From the NCBI GenBank assembly GCA_038125725.1, contig JAYPEK010000029.1, forward strand, positions 1 through 52,239: a DNA stretch of 52,239 nucleotides, read 5' to 3'. This document shows, in pieces, positions 29,128 to 36,595 of the stretch. The notes beneath the pieces were generated by a model that was not told the DNA's origin, made no database searches, and saw nothing but the letters and a program-made list of their open reading frames with translations. The stretch is from TMED8 sp038125725. GTDB taxonomy: Bacteria > Pseudomonadota > Alphaproteobacteria > Rhodospirillales > Casp-alpha2. The translations under genes were made by a program, and so were the position numbers. The first letter of the stretch is position 1, and every line of letters begins with the position of its first letter.

Positions 29128-29236
29128 TTCCAAGATCCTCGAAACGGCAAACCGCCGGAAACGGTGGGGCGCAAAGTTACCGGCCTAAAGCCCGGCATAA
29201 GTCAATGAAACGGGCCACGGCAGCGGAACCGCCGAA
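29128..29236 (+). ncRNA. c-di-GMP-I (GEMM) riboswitch
   Basis: All conserved blocks of the GEMM aptamer are present in order: GGCAAACC (29146-29153); a P2 stem CCGCCG/CGGTGG closed by a GAAA tetraloop (29158-29161); GCGCAAAG (29169-29176); CCGGCCTAA (29180-29188); a P3 stem GCCCG/CGGGC (29190-29194 with 29211-29215); and GGCAGCGG followed by CCGCCGA (29219-29235), the 3' block before the P1 strand. The ribosome-binding site AAGGAG of the next gene starts within a few nucleotides of the aptamer end, so control at translation is likely. The ligand is expected to be c-di-GMP; single-base variants of this class bind cGAMP, and I cannot exclude that from sequence alone. P1 boundaries are approximate. 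Confidence 0.92.
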
Positions 29237-29248
29237 AGGAGAAGGGAA

Positions 29249-29707
29249 ATGACGATCACAGATTTTATTCGCCGCCATCGCCGCAAGATTTTCGGTATCG
29301 CCATGACCATGGCTGTGCCGGCCGGGTTGATTGCCGGCCTGTTGGTGATGGCCACCTATTCGGGCCCGTCCGGCGATGCGCTCCGGACCGCTGCCATCGC
29401 GCTCGATGCCTATTACGCGGAGAACCCGCCGAACGGTGTCTGGGAATATCAGGGTGTCCGCGTGGTCGAAGACAAGCGCATCGTTGTTGATGTGCACGTC
29501 GCCGTGGTGCCGCACGCCACCGTGATCGAGAGCCGCAACAACCGCATCCGCTATTCCTACATGAAGCTGGCCTGCCCGGGGAACGACGCCATCGTCGCCA
29601 ACTGGACCGACGACGTTCGGGTTTGGGTCAACCTGCACTTCCACGGCAAGACCCTGATCGAGGCCGCCTGCCCAAAAGGACAGCAGGGGACCCTGTACAC
29701 CAGCTAA
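29249..29707 (+). CDS. Membrane-anchored protein of unknown function under riboswitch control
   Basis: 152 residues, preceded by AAAGGAGAAGGG. A short basic N-terminus (FIRRHRRK) leads into one hydrophobic helix (residues about 14-37, IFGIAMTMAVPAGLIAGLLV), which would place the remaining 115 residues in the periplasm. That part starts with a helix (SGDALRTAAIALDAYYAENP) and continues as beta strands (WEYQGVRVVEDKRIVVDVHV). Two cysteines (MKLACPGND and IEAACPKGQ) could form a disulfide. I do not recognise the family. It is a single-gene unit; the c-di-GMP-I aptamer upstream implies a role in attachment, motility or envelope remodelling, which is inference. Confidence 0.85.
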   Translation: MTITDFIRRHRRKIFGIAMTMAVPAGLIAGLLVMATYSGPSGDALRTAAIALDAYYAENPPNGVWEYQGVRVVEDKRIVVDVHVAVVPHATVIESRNNRIRYSYMKLACPGNDAIVANWTDDVRVWVNLHFHGKTLIEAACPKGQQGTLYTS

Positions 29708-29710
29708 GTC

Positions 29711-30049
29711 CTATACCGGCTCCCCGCTGATCTCGAAACGCCCCGCCGAATCTTCGATCTCGACCACCCAAAGGTCGGGATCGAATTCCAGTTGCCGCGT
29801 GATATAGGCCTCCGCCTCGGTATCCGGGACGGGGGTGTCGCCGGTCGCGGCCAACCAGCGGAGCCGTCCTTCCAGGTCACGTGATTGAGCCATGACCACG
29901 GCATTGCCGTCGAGCCGGTCGAGCTTGATCAGCACCATCCCGGCGTCGGCGTCGCCCTTGCGGCGGATCACCGCCGGCAAAAGGGCTTGGTCGCACATCC
30001 TGAGTTGCGCCCGAACCCAGATTTCCGTCTTCAAGCGCGCTTCGGTCAT
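29711..30049 (-). CDS. DUF1491 family protein
   Basis: 112 residues from ATG 30049. The frame stays open far upstream, but that part is the antisense of the sensor kinase and should not be included. Family features are LKTEIWVRAQLRMCDQALLP, VIRRKGDADAGMVLIKLDRL, and the acidic C-terminal block AYITRQLEFDPDLWVVEIED. This length is usual for DUF1491, a soluble alphaproteobacterial family without a known role. It is divergent from the sensor kinase gene, and the two share the 120-bp interval 30050-30169. Confidence 0.88.
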   Translation of the reverse strand: MTEARLKTEIWVRAQLRMCDQALLPAVIRRKGDADAGMVLIKLDRLDGNAVVMAQSRDLEGRLRWLAATGDTPVPDTEAEAYITRQLEFDPDLWVVEIEDSAGRFEISGEPV

Positions 30050-30169
30050 GGCCGGCACCTTAACCGAGGCCGCCGTCTCCGTCTGCACCAAAGGCGCCCG
30101 GAGCGGAATTTGGCTTCCGCTGGCCCTGGAAATGGCGCTATCACTGTTGCCATGACAGGGAGGCAGGCG

Positions 30170-31984
30170 ATGTTGGCCATCGCGCTCATCTGGGCGTGCT
30201 GGCTGCCCGGCGCGGGCGCGCAGGCGGCGGACGAAGATCCGGTCCGCATCGGCGTGCTTGCCTTTCGCGGCGCCGAACATGTCACCCGCACCTGGGGCGC
30301 GACCGCCGAGTACCTCTCCCGCGCGGTGCCCGAGCGCCGGTTCGAAATCGAGCCCCTGCCGTTGGCGACGCTGCGCGCGGCGACGTCGGCCGGCCGCATC
30401 GACTACGTGCTGACCAACCCGGGGCAATACGTCGAACTGGAAGAGGATTTCGGCATCAGCCGCATCGCCACCCTTAAGAAATCGATTTCCGAGGGGGCGC
30501 GTAACCAGTTCGGCGCGGTGATCCTGGCGCGGTCCAATCGGAGCGACATCCGCCGGCTCGCCGACTTGAAGGGCAAGGTCTTCGGCGCAGTCTCGAGAAA
30601 CGCCTTCGGCGGATTTCAGATGGCCTGGCGGGAGTTCAAGGCCGCCGGCCTGGATCCGTTCGAACTGTTCAGCGATATCCGCTACTTCGGCTTTCCCCAG
30701 GACGCCATCGTGCTCGCCGTTCGCGATGGTTCCATCGATGCCGGCACGGTGCGCACCGGTTTGCTGGAATCGATGGCCCGCCAGGGCGTCGTGGCGCTTG
30801 AGGACTTCAAGGTGCTCAATCCGCGCAAGGTGCCGGGCGTCGACGTGGCAATCAGCACGCGGCTCTATCCGGAATGGCCGTTCGCCAAGATGCCGCACGC
30901 TTCGGCAGAGCTCTCCGAACGCGTTGCCATCGCGCTCCTGAGCCTGCCCGAGGACAGTGCCGCCATGCGCGCCGCCGGCGCGTCGGGCTGGACCGTGCCG
31001 CTGGACTACAAGCCGGTGCATGACCTGTTCCGTGAGCTCGAGATCGGCCCCTATGCGCGGGGCGACGTGAGCCTCGCGGACGTTCTGATGCAGTACTGGG
31101 AGTGGGCCTTGTTCGCTGCCGTGCTGCTGGTTTTGGTGATCATGCACGGCGTGCGCACCGAGTATCTGGTGCAACGCCGCACCCGGCAGCTCTCGGACCT
31201 CAACCAGGAATTGGCGCACGAGGTCGAGGTGCGGCGCGGCGCCGAGGCCCGCGCCCGCCGCCACCAGTCGGAACTGGCGCATGTGTCGCGCGTCAACGTC
31301 ATCGGTGAGATGACGTCGGGCCTGGCGCACGAGCTGCGCCAGCCGCTGGCGGCCATCCACAACTACGCCGAGGGCAGCCGCCAGCGCCTCAGCCGACGCG
31401 GCGACCCGGCCGAGATTTCCGGCGCGCTGGACCATATCCTCGAGCAGGCCGGGCGCGCCAGCGCCATTGTCTCCAGGGTGCGGGGCTACATGCGCAAGCG
31501 CACGCCCAAGCACGAGGCGGTGGACATCAATCATGCCATTCACGAAGCCTGCGGTTTCATGCACCATGACCTGGAAGCGGCGGGCATCGCGGTTGACCTG
31601 GACCTGGGCGATGGCCTGCCGGCCGTCACCGGCGACCTGATCGAGTTGGAGCAATTGATCATCAACATCTGCCGCAATGCCCTCGATGCGCTGGGCGAGG
31701 GGCCGGCGCCGAAGACCATCGCGGTCAGCAGCGTCGTTACCGATGGTGCCGTGGAGGTGGTTATCGAAGACAACGGCCCCGGCATCCTCGACGAAGACAT
31801 CGACGCCGTCTGGGAACCCTTCGTCACCCGCAAGGAACGCGGGCTCGGGCTTGGGCTCGCCATCTGCCGTTCCATCGTCGAGGCGCACGGCGGCGTCATC
31901 CGGGCGCGCAACCGCGAAACCGGCGGCTTCTCGGTCGCCTTCGCCATTCCCGCCGCCGAACAGGAGAGCCGCCATAAAGCGTAA
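30170..31984 (+). CDS. Sensor histidine kinase with periplasmic PhnD-like binding domain (TtrS-like)
   Basis: 604 residues from ATG 30170 (GGGAGG upstream). A signal-peptide-like start (LAIALIWACWLPGAGAQA) is followed by a periplasmic-binding-protein fold of the phosphonate/PhnD type (RIGVLAFRGAEH, DYVLTNPGQYVELEED, LADLKGKVFGAVSRNAFGG), one membrane helix at about 310-328, a short coiled coil, and a kinase core: H387 in GLAHELRQPLAAIHNY, N box NICRNALDAL, G1 DNGPGI, G2 GLGLGLAI. This layout is that of TtrS-type kinases. The ligand is not predictable. It is translationally coupled to the FixJ-like regulator that follows. Confidence 0.9.
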   Translation: MLAIALIWACWLPGAGAQAADEDPVRIGVLAFRGAEHVTRTWGATAEYLSRAVPERRFEIEPLPLATLRAATSAGRIDYVLTNPGQYVELEEDFGISRIATLKKSISEGARNQFGAVILARSNRSDIRRLADLKGKVFGAVSRNAFGGFQMAWREFKAAGLDPFELFSDIRYFGFPQDAIVLAVRDGSIDAGTVRTGLLESMARQGVVALEDFKVLNPRKVPGVDVAISTRLYPEWPFAKMPHASAELSERVAIALLSLPEDSAAMRAAGASGWTVPLDYKPVHDLFRELEIGPYARGDVSLADVLMQYWEWALFAAVLLVLVIMHGVRTEYLVQRRTRQLSDLNQELAHEVEVRRGAEARARRHQSELAHVSRVNVIGEMTSGLAHELRQPLAAIHNYAEGSRQRLSRRGDPAEISGALDHILEQAGRASAIVSRVRGYMRKRTPKHEAVDINHAIHEACGFMHHDLEAAGIAVDLDLGDGLPAVTGDLIELEQLIINICRNALDALGEGPAPKTIAVSSVVTDGAVEVVIEDNGPGILDEDIDAVWEPFVTRKERGLGLGLAICRSIVEAHGGVIRARNRETGGFSVAFAIPAAEQESRHKA

Positions 31985-32606
31985 GGTTCAGGTCTACGTG
32001 GTCGAGGACGACGAAGCGGTGCGCGGATCCATCTGCTGGCTGATGGAATCGGCCGACCATCCGGCGCTCGGCCTGGCGTCGGCGCCGGAACTGCTGGACC
32101 GGCTGCCGCTCGAGGGGCCTGCCTGCATTGTCACGGACGTGCGCATGCCCTCCATCAGCGGCGTCGAGCTTCTGGCGCTGCTGAGCGAGCGAGGCTGCCA
32201 GTTGCCGGTGGTGGTGATCACCGCGCATGGCGACATCCGCATGGCTGTCGAGGTGATGAAGCTCGGCGCTGTCGACTTCGTCGAGAAACCGTTCGACGAG
32301 AAGGCGCTGCTGGAAGCGGTGGGACGTGCGCTCGCCGAAAGCCGACAACGGCTGGAGACCCTGTCGGCGGACGCCGATGTGCGCCGGCGCTTCGAGCAAC
32401 TGACCCAGCGCGAGCGCCAGGTACTGGAGATGATCCTGGCCGGCAAACCCAACCGCCGGGTCGCGCAGGAACTGGAGATCAGCGAGAAAACGGTGGAGGC
32501 GCACCGCGCGCACATCATGGAAAAGACCGGCGCCCAGTCGTTCGCCGAACTGGTCACCCGTGCGGTGCAGACCGACTTCATGAAATCCGCCACGTCCCGG
32601 CCGTAA
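31974..32606 (+). CDS. FixJ/NarL-family response regulator with apparent ATA start
   Basis: About 210 residues: a receiver domain (VYVVEDDEAVRG, phosphoacceptor Asp in CIVTDVRMP, switch Thr in VVITAHGD, Lys in VEKPFDEKAL) and a LuxR-type DNA-binding domain (LTQRERQVLEMILAGKPNRRVAQELEISEKTVEAHRAHIM). The first beta strand needs the residues KVQVYVV, yet the frame has no ATG, GTG or TTG close upstream of it. The position expected for the start, 8 nt after AGGAG, is ATA (31974), overlapping the kinase stop by 11 bp. GTG 31998 would cut off the first strand. Partner of the kinase just upstream. Confidence 0.85.
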   Translation: MKRKVQVYVVEDDEAVRGSICWLMESADHPALGLASAPELLDRLPLEGPACIVTDVRMPSISGVELLALLSERGCQLPVVVITAHGDIRMAVEVMKLGAVDFVEKPFDEKALLEAVGRALAESRQRLETLSADADVRRRFEQLTQRERQVLEMILAGKPNRRVAQELEISEKTVEAHRAHIMEKTGAQSFAELVTRAVQTDFMKSATSRP

Positions 32607-32617
32607 AACCCGGATTA

Positions 32618-32628
32618 GGGGATTCCCC
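32618..32628. promoter_or_regulatory. Palindrome GGGGA-T-TCCCC, candidate operator
   Basis: A perfect 5+1+5 palindrome 12 bp after the regulator stop and about 96 bp before the DsrE-like start codon. FixJ/NarL-type regulators bind short inverted repeats, so this may be the target of the regulator encoded just upstream. That link is inference. Confidence 0.35.
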
Positions 32629-32723
32629 AATACCGCCGCATAAAACCCTGCGCTAACGTGATCGGACAGGGAAGGCTGAGAATGATCAGTCGTATTGGAG
32701 AAGACGGACATTGGGAGGTCCAT

Positions 32724-33194
32724 ATGAACACTACTTGGCGAGCCAAGGGCATTGCCCTTGCCATAATGACCGCTTTTGCGGTGATGCTGACCAACATCGG
32801 CGCGGCCGATGCGGCGCAGCGCTACTCGAAGCAGAAGGTCGTCTATCACGTCAACTACCCCGGCGGTAAGGACGACAAGAAGTATCTGGGCGCCATGCGC
32901 AACATCCAGAATCACATCAACGCCGTCGGCGCCGACAATCTCGACCTCAAGGTCGTGATCCACGGCAACGGCATTGGGCTGCTGCAGCACGCCGCCAAGA
33001 GCGGCAAGGTGCAGACCGCGGTGGCCGGCCTGAAGGCGCAGAACATCAAGTTCAACGTCTGCGCCAACACCCTCAAGGGCCGCAAGATTCCGGTCGAGTC
33101 CCTCTATGAGGTGTTCGACGAGGACATCGTGCCGTCGGGCGTCGCCGAATTGGCGCACCTGCAGGCGCAAGGCTACACCTACATCAAGCCCTGA
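32724..33194 (+). CDS. Exported DsrE-like protein
   Basis: 156 residues from ATG 32724, chosen because of GGGAGG six bases upstream; the frame extends 22 codons further. The N-terminus is a signal peptide (AIMTAFAVMLTNIGAADA, cleavage after about residue 32). The mature part has the DsrE fold: VVYHVNYPGGKDDKKYLGAM, helix NIQNHINAVG, strand LKVVIHGNGIGLL, then NIKFNVCANTL with a conserved Cys, and a C-terminal helix AELAHLQAQGYTYIKP. DsrE-type proteins often carry sulfur on a cysteine; periplasmic versions are common but uncharacterised. It probably has its own promoter in the 117 bp after the regulator and ends at a strong terminator. Confidence 0.88.
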   Translation: MNTTWRAKGIALAIMTAFAVMLTNIGAADAAQRYSKQKVVYHVNYPGGKDDKKYLGAMRNIQNHINAVGADNLDLKVVIHGNGIGLLQHAAKSGKVQTAVAGLKAQNIKFNVCANTLKGRKIPVESLYEVFDEDIVPSGVAELAHLQAQGYTYIKP

Positions 33195-33271
33195 TTTCAG
33201 GCTTCGAGCCCTGATCGCAAGGGCCTGAACCAGGCATCCCGCGCACTCCCACAGAGCATGCGGGTACCCCC

Positions 33272-33304
33272 GCCCCGGTCGCTCCAGCGGCCGGGGCTTT
33301 TTTT
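33272..33304 (+). terminator. Rho-independent terminator
   Basis: GCCCCGG (33272-33278) pairs with CCGGGGC (33291-33297), with an inner CGCT/AGCG stem, followed by seven T. It ends the DsrE-like transcript and lies 7 bp from the stop of the converging TPP enzyme gene. Confidence 0.92.
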
Positions 33305-33310
33305 ATCCGG

Positions 33311-34981
33311 CTATTTCTGAGCCGCTTCGCGGAGGCCCGAGAGCGTTGCCGTCGGAGTGATGGCTTCCGGATCGACCTTGAGCTCGATGATCGCCGGCTT
33401 GCCGCTGGCGCGCGCGCGTTCGAAGGCGGCGGGGAAGTCCTCGGTGCGTTCGACCAGTTCGCCATGCGCGCCGTAGGCCTGCGCCAGAAGCTGGAAATCC
33501 GGGTTGGCCAGGTCGGTGGCGATCACCCGGCCCGGGAAGTGGCGCTCTTGGTGCATGCGGATGGTGCCGTACATGCCGTTGTTGACGATGACGATGACGA
33601 CGTTGATGCCGTGATGCGCGGCGGTGGTCAGTTCCTGGCTGGTCATCATGAAGTCGCCGTCGCCGGCGAGCGTCACCACGTCGCGCCCGGGATGCAGCCG
33701 CTTGGCCGCGATCCCGGCCGGCACGCCGTACCCCATCGAGCCCGACGTCGGCGCCAACTGCGTGCCGAACCCCCGATAGCGGAAGAAGCGATGCAGGAAG
33801 GCGGCGAAATTGCCGGCCCCATTGGTGACGATGGCATCTTCGGGAAGGACGTCGCGCATCATGTGCACGACGCGCCCGACATTGACTGGCCCCGGCACGT
33901 CGGTTGGCTCGGACCAGGCCAGGTAATCGGAATGGGCCTGTTTGGTGCTGTCGGCCCAGGGCCCGTGCACGGGCTCGAGCCCGGCTGCGGCCAGGGCGAA
34001 GGCGTCGACGCCGGCATTGATCGCCAGCGCCGGGCGGTAGACCCGGCCCAGTTCCTCGGCACCCGGATAGACGTGGACAAGGTCCTGTTTCGGCACCGGC
34101 ACCTCGAACATGCCGTAGCCCGAGGTCGTCACCTCGCCCAGCCGCGCGCCGACGGTGATCACCAGGTCCGAGCCCGCGATGTGCTCGGCCAGTTTCGGGT
34201 TGATGCCGATACCGACATCGCCGGCGTAGTTGGGGTGGGTGTTGTCGAACAGGTGCTGGTAGCGGAAGGCGCAGCCGACCGGCAGATGGTTGGCCTCGGC
34301 GAAGGCGCGCATGGCGTCGATGCCGGCCTGGGTCCAGAAATTGCCGCCGAGCAGAACGAAGGGGCGTTCGGCGCGCTCCAGGCGCTGGCGCAGTTCCGCC
34401 ATGGCGGCCAGGTCGATGCCCGGCCGCACGCGGTGCGCCGCATTGAGCGGCACGGCCGGCGCGCGGTCGTCCTGCATGTCTTCCGGCAACGCCAGCACCA
34501 CCGGTCCCGGCCGGCCGGCCATGGCCGTGTGGTAGGCGTGATTGACGTATTCGGCGACGCGGTCGGCGCTGTCGATCTCCGCCACCCATTTCGCCATCTG
34601 GCCGAACATGCGCCGGTAGTCCATTTCCTGAAACGCCTCGCGGTCGCGCATGGAGCGCCCGACCTGTCCGACAAACAGGATCATCGGGGTCGAATCCTGG
34701 AAGGCCACATGCACGCCGCCCGACGCATTGGTGGCGCCAGGCCCGCGGGTAACGAAACAGAGCCCCGGCCGGCCCGTCAGCTTGCCGTAGGCATCGGCCA
34801 TCATCGCCGCGCCGCCTTCCTGGCGGCAGGTGAGGAGGTCGATCCCGGGCGCGTCGTGCAGCGCGTCGAGCGCCGTCAGGTAGCTTTCGCCCGGCACGCA
34901 AAAGGCCATGTCGGCGCCGTTGGCGACCAAGGAATCGACCAGAATCTGGCCGCCGCTTCTGAGATTGTCACCTGCCGTCAT
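33311..34981 (-). CDS. Thiamine-pyrophosphate enzyme, acetolactate-synthase-like
   Basis: 556 residues with all three domains of the acetolactate synthase/benzoylformate decarboxylase superfamily. The Pyr domain has the cofactor-activating Glu in TCRQEGGAAMMADAYGK; the central domain carries FVLLGGNFW; the PP domain has the TPP/Mg motif GDGDFMMTSQELTTA ending in NNGMYGTI. It lacks features specific to biosynthetic IlvB, there is no small subunit gene nearby, and it stands alone, so a catabolic decarboxylase or carboligase is as likely as acetolactate synthesis. The start ATG at 34981 faces a 446-bp intergenic region with a 14-bp palindrome. Confidence 0.88.
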   Translation of the reverse strand: MTAGDNLRSGGQILVDSLVANGADMAFCVPGESYLTALDALHDAPGIDLLTCRQEGGAAMMADAYGKLTGRPGLCFVTRGPGATNASGGVHVAFQDSTPMILFVGQVGRSMRDREAFQEMDYRRMFGQMAKWVAEIDSADRVAEYVNHAYHTAMAGRPGPVVLALPEDMQDDRAPAVPLNAAHRVRPGIDLAAMAELRQRLERAERPFVLLGGNFWTQAGIDAMRAFAEANHLPVGCAFRYQHLFDNTHPNYAGDVGIGINPKLAEHIAGSDLVITVGARLGEVTTSGYGMFEVPVPKQDLVHVYPGAEELGRVYRPALAINAGVDAFALAAAGLEPVHGPWADSTKQAHSDYLAWSEPTDVPGPVNVGRVVHMMRDVLPEDAIVTNGAGNFAAFLHRFFRYRGFGTQLAPTSGSMGYGVPAGIAAKRLHPGRDVVTLAGDGDFMMTSQELTTAAHHGINVVIVIVNNGMYGTIRMHQERHFPGRVIATDLANPDFQLLAQAYGAHGELVERTEDFPAAFERARASGKPAIIELKVDPEAITPTATLSGLREAAQK

Positions 34982-35085
34982 CCTCGTTTCCTCCCTGACT
35001 GACGCTGCCGGGCCAATCTATCGCCCCGGCTCCCGCCTGTCACATCGCAATAAAAACGGAAAAAACTCAAAAAAAGTTGCGGGGT

Positions 35086-35099
35086 GTGACCCCGGTCAC
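35086..35099. promoter_or_regulatory. Perfect palindrome GTGACC-CC-GGTCAC, candidate operator
   Basis: A 6+2+6 inverted repeat 105 bp upstream of the TPP enzyme start codon. The size and symmetry fit a GntR- or TetR-type site. No regulator gene is adjacent. Confidence 0.35.
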
Positions 35100-35155
35100 T
35101 GCCGATTTCCCTGGGCGCGCTAAGATACCCAAGATTTCCACTCACTCTCTCCTTA

Positions 35156-35183
35156 GCCCGGCCAATCGCCGGGCCATTTTTTT
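35156..35183 (+). terminator. Orphan rho-independent terminator
   Basis: GCCCGGC (35156-35162), loop CAATC, GCCGGGC (35168-35174), then CA and seven T. No plus-strand gene precedes it; the nearest plus-strand gene ends at 33194 with its own terminator. It may end a short unannotated RNA. Confidence 0.7.
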
Positions 35184-35202
35184 GCCCGCCTGCGATGGCG
35201 CC

Positions 35203-35426
35203 GCCCCCACCCGTCCGGGGAGGGGCGGCGAAAAAACGCGGGTTCGAAGGCATTGATTCCATTCAGTTCACAAAAAAAACTCAGGAACGAACCCAATTTC
35301 GATTTCCTACCCTTTCCGCGCCGCTTTCGCGGGGGCGAAGATAGAGGTGAGCGCCAGCGCGTACCGGCAATATCGATGTTGGGCTGCAATATAAGAGTAT
35401 TTTCCGAAAAGTCAATAAATTCCTAT
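35203..35426 (-). repeat. Dispersed intergenic element, copy B
   Basis: Reverse-complement partner of 23188-23462. The 5' 20-nt block (35426-35407), the conserved 3' block (35312-35270), the AACCCGCGTTTTTT block (35244-35227) and the C-rich/G-rich hairpin (35225-35203) are all present in the same order. The variable middle is about 50 bp shorter than in copy A. It begins one base after the NIPSNAP stop codon. Confidence 0.75.
35388..35415 (-). promoter_or_regulatory. Sigma70-like promoter in element B
   Basis: On the minus strand TTGACT (35415-35410), 16-bp spacer, TATATT (35393-35388), close to the sigma70 consensus. It points away from the NIPSNAP gene into the intergenic region, where no open frame with a ribosome-binding site follows. 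Confidence 0.5.
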
Positions 35427-35427
35427 A

Positions 35428-35754
35428 TTATTTCACCGCCGAGAAAGCCGTCGGTTTCAGCATGATGTTCTCGATCGAGGCGACGATCAGCCCGTCGCGC
35501 TCGCTCTCGGCACGTTTCTCGATCCATTCGGGATCGGTCTGGAAGGCGGTCCACTTGGCTTCCCGGTCGGCCAGGCTATCGAATTCCAGCATGTAATAGA
35601 GGAGCTGGTTCGACGGTCCCACTTCGACCGTCCAGAATCCGGCCTGGCGGATGCCGTGGCGCTCCCAGATTTTCAGCGTGGTGGTTTCGAAACGCTTGAG
35701 CAACGCCGGCAGGCGGCCGTTCTCGCAGCGGTAGATGCGCAGTTCATGGATCAT
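35428..35754 (-). CDS. NIPSNAP family protein
   Basis: 108 residues, a typical single NIPSNAP/dimeric alpha-beta-barrel unit: IHELRIYRCENGRLPALLKRF at the start, LKIWERHGIRQAGFWTVEVGPSNQLLYYMLEFDSLADREAKW in the middle (a conserved aromatic strand) and IENIMLKPTAFS at the end. It is cytoplasmic. Family members have no established reaction. It is a single-gene unit divergent from the methyltransferase. Confidence 0.9.
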   Translation of the reverse strand: MIHELRIYRCENGRLPALLKRFETTTLKIWERHGIRQAGFWTVEVGPSNQLLYYMLEFDSLADREAKWTAFQTDPEWIEKRAESERDGLIVASIENIMLKPTAFSAVK

Positions 35755-35879
35755 GTCGGTCCTCCCCGTGATGAATTGGCATGGAGGATAGCAGGTGGCG
35801 GCGTGCGGGCAATCCCCGCGAGAGTGAACATGCGCCAGCGCCGGTTTCGCCCCTCCAGTGGCTGTGCTAGGCTGGCGCC

Positions 35880-36554
35880 ATGCCCGCCGAACCCGATGAT
35901 CCCGACAGCGAAGATGCCGAGACCGAGGACGCCTTTCCGTCCCTGAGCGGTGGTTCCACCGATAGTGCCGCCGTCGAGGCGCGCTACGACGACTGGGCCA
36001 AGTCCTACGACCACGACCTGGAAATGTGGAACTACCAGGCGCCGGAAGAGGCGGCGGCGGCGCTGGTGCCGTACCTGCGAAAAGACGATTCGGTGCTCGA
36101 TCTCGGCTGCGGCACCGGCATGTTCGGGCGCGCCCTCGCCAACCGCCTCAAATGCCGCATCGAGGGTATCGATATCTCGGCCAAGTCGCTGGCCGTCGCC
36201 GGCAAGCGCGATCTCTATGCCATGCTCTATCGCCACGACCTGCAGAAGCTGCCGCTGCCGTTGGGCGCCAACGGCTTCGACGCGGCGGTGAGTGTCGGCG
36301 TGCTCACCTACATGTCGGACCCGGAAGCGCTGCTCAAGGAAATGTGCCGCGTGGTGCGCGCGGGCGGGCACCTGCTGTTCACGCAACGCGACGACCGCTG
36401 GCAGGAGCTCGAATTCGACCGCATCATGGTGGAATTCGACAAAAACGGCCTGTGGACGGCGCTGGGCATGTCGGAGCCCCGGCCGTATCTGCCCCGACAC
36501 CAGGAATTCGCCGAAGAGATTCAGGTCATCCACGTTCTCTGCGAAGTGAAATAA
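35880..36554 (+). CDS. Class I SAM-dependent methyltransferase
   Basis: 224 residues. An acidic, probably disordered 35-residue start precedes YDDWAKSYDHDLEMWNYQAP, a typical lead-in. Motif I is DSVLDLGCGTGMFGRAL, the ribose-binding Asp is in IEGIDISAKSL, and motif IV-like FDAAVSVGVLTYMSDPEALL follows; the last part RVVRAGGHLLFTQRDD is the usual post-motif strand. The pattern matches the WBSCR27-like group of small-molecule methyltransferases; the substrate is unknown. A SWIM-finger protein follows 41 bp downstream. Confidence 0.9.
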   Translation: MPAEPDDPDSEDAETEDAFPSLSGGSTDSAAVEARYDDWAKSYDHDLEMWNYQAPEEAAAALVPYLRKDDSVLDLGCGTGMFGRALANRLKCRIEGIDISAKSLAVAGKRDLYAMLYRHDLQKLPLPLGANGFDAAVSVGVLTYMSDPEALLKEMCRVVRAGGHLLFTQRDDRWQELEFDRIMVEFDKNGLWTALGMSEPRPYLPRHQEFAEEIQVIHVLCEVK

Positions 36555-36595
36555 CCCCGCTGGATTCCCAGCCCCGTTGAGGCATACTGTGAACC

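Noticed and set aside
30050..31975. Upstream extension of the DUF1491 frame to 754 codons
   Set aside because: The extension is the antisense of the sensor kinase. DUF1491 proteins are about 110 residues and start at the ATG at 30049.
33464..35002. A 512-codon plus-strand frame opposite the TPP enzyme
   Set aside because: Shadow of a clear TPP-enzyme gene on the minus strand.
34982..35427. Small protein genes in the intergenic region (frames reading RNEPNF-like peptides)
   Set aside because: The frames come from the dispersed element and have no ribosome-binding site; the conservation is at DNA level across different frames.
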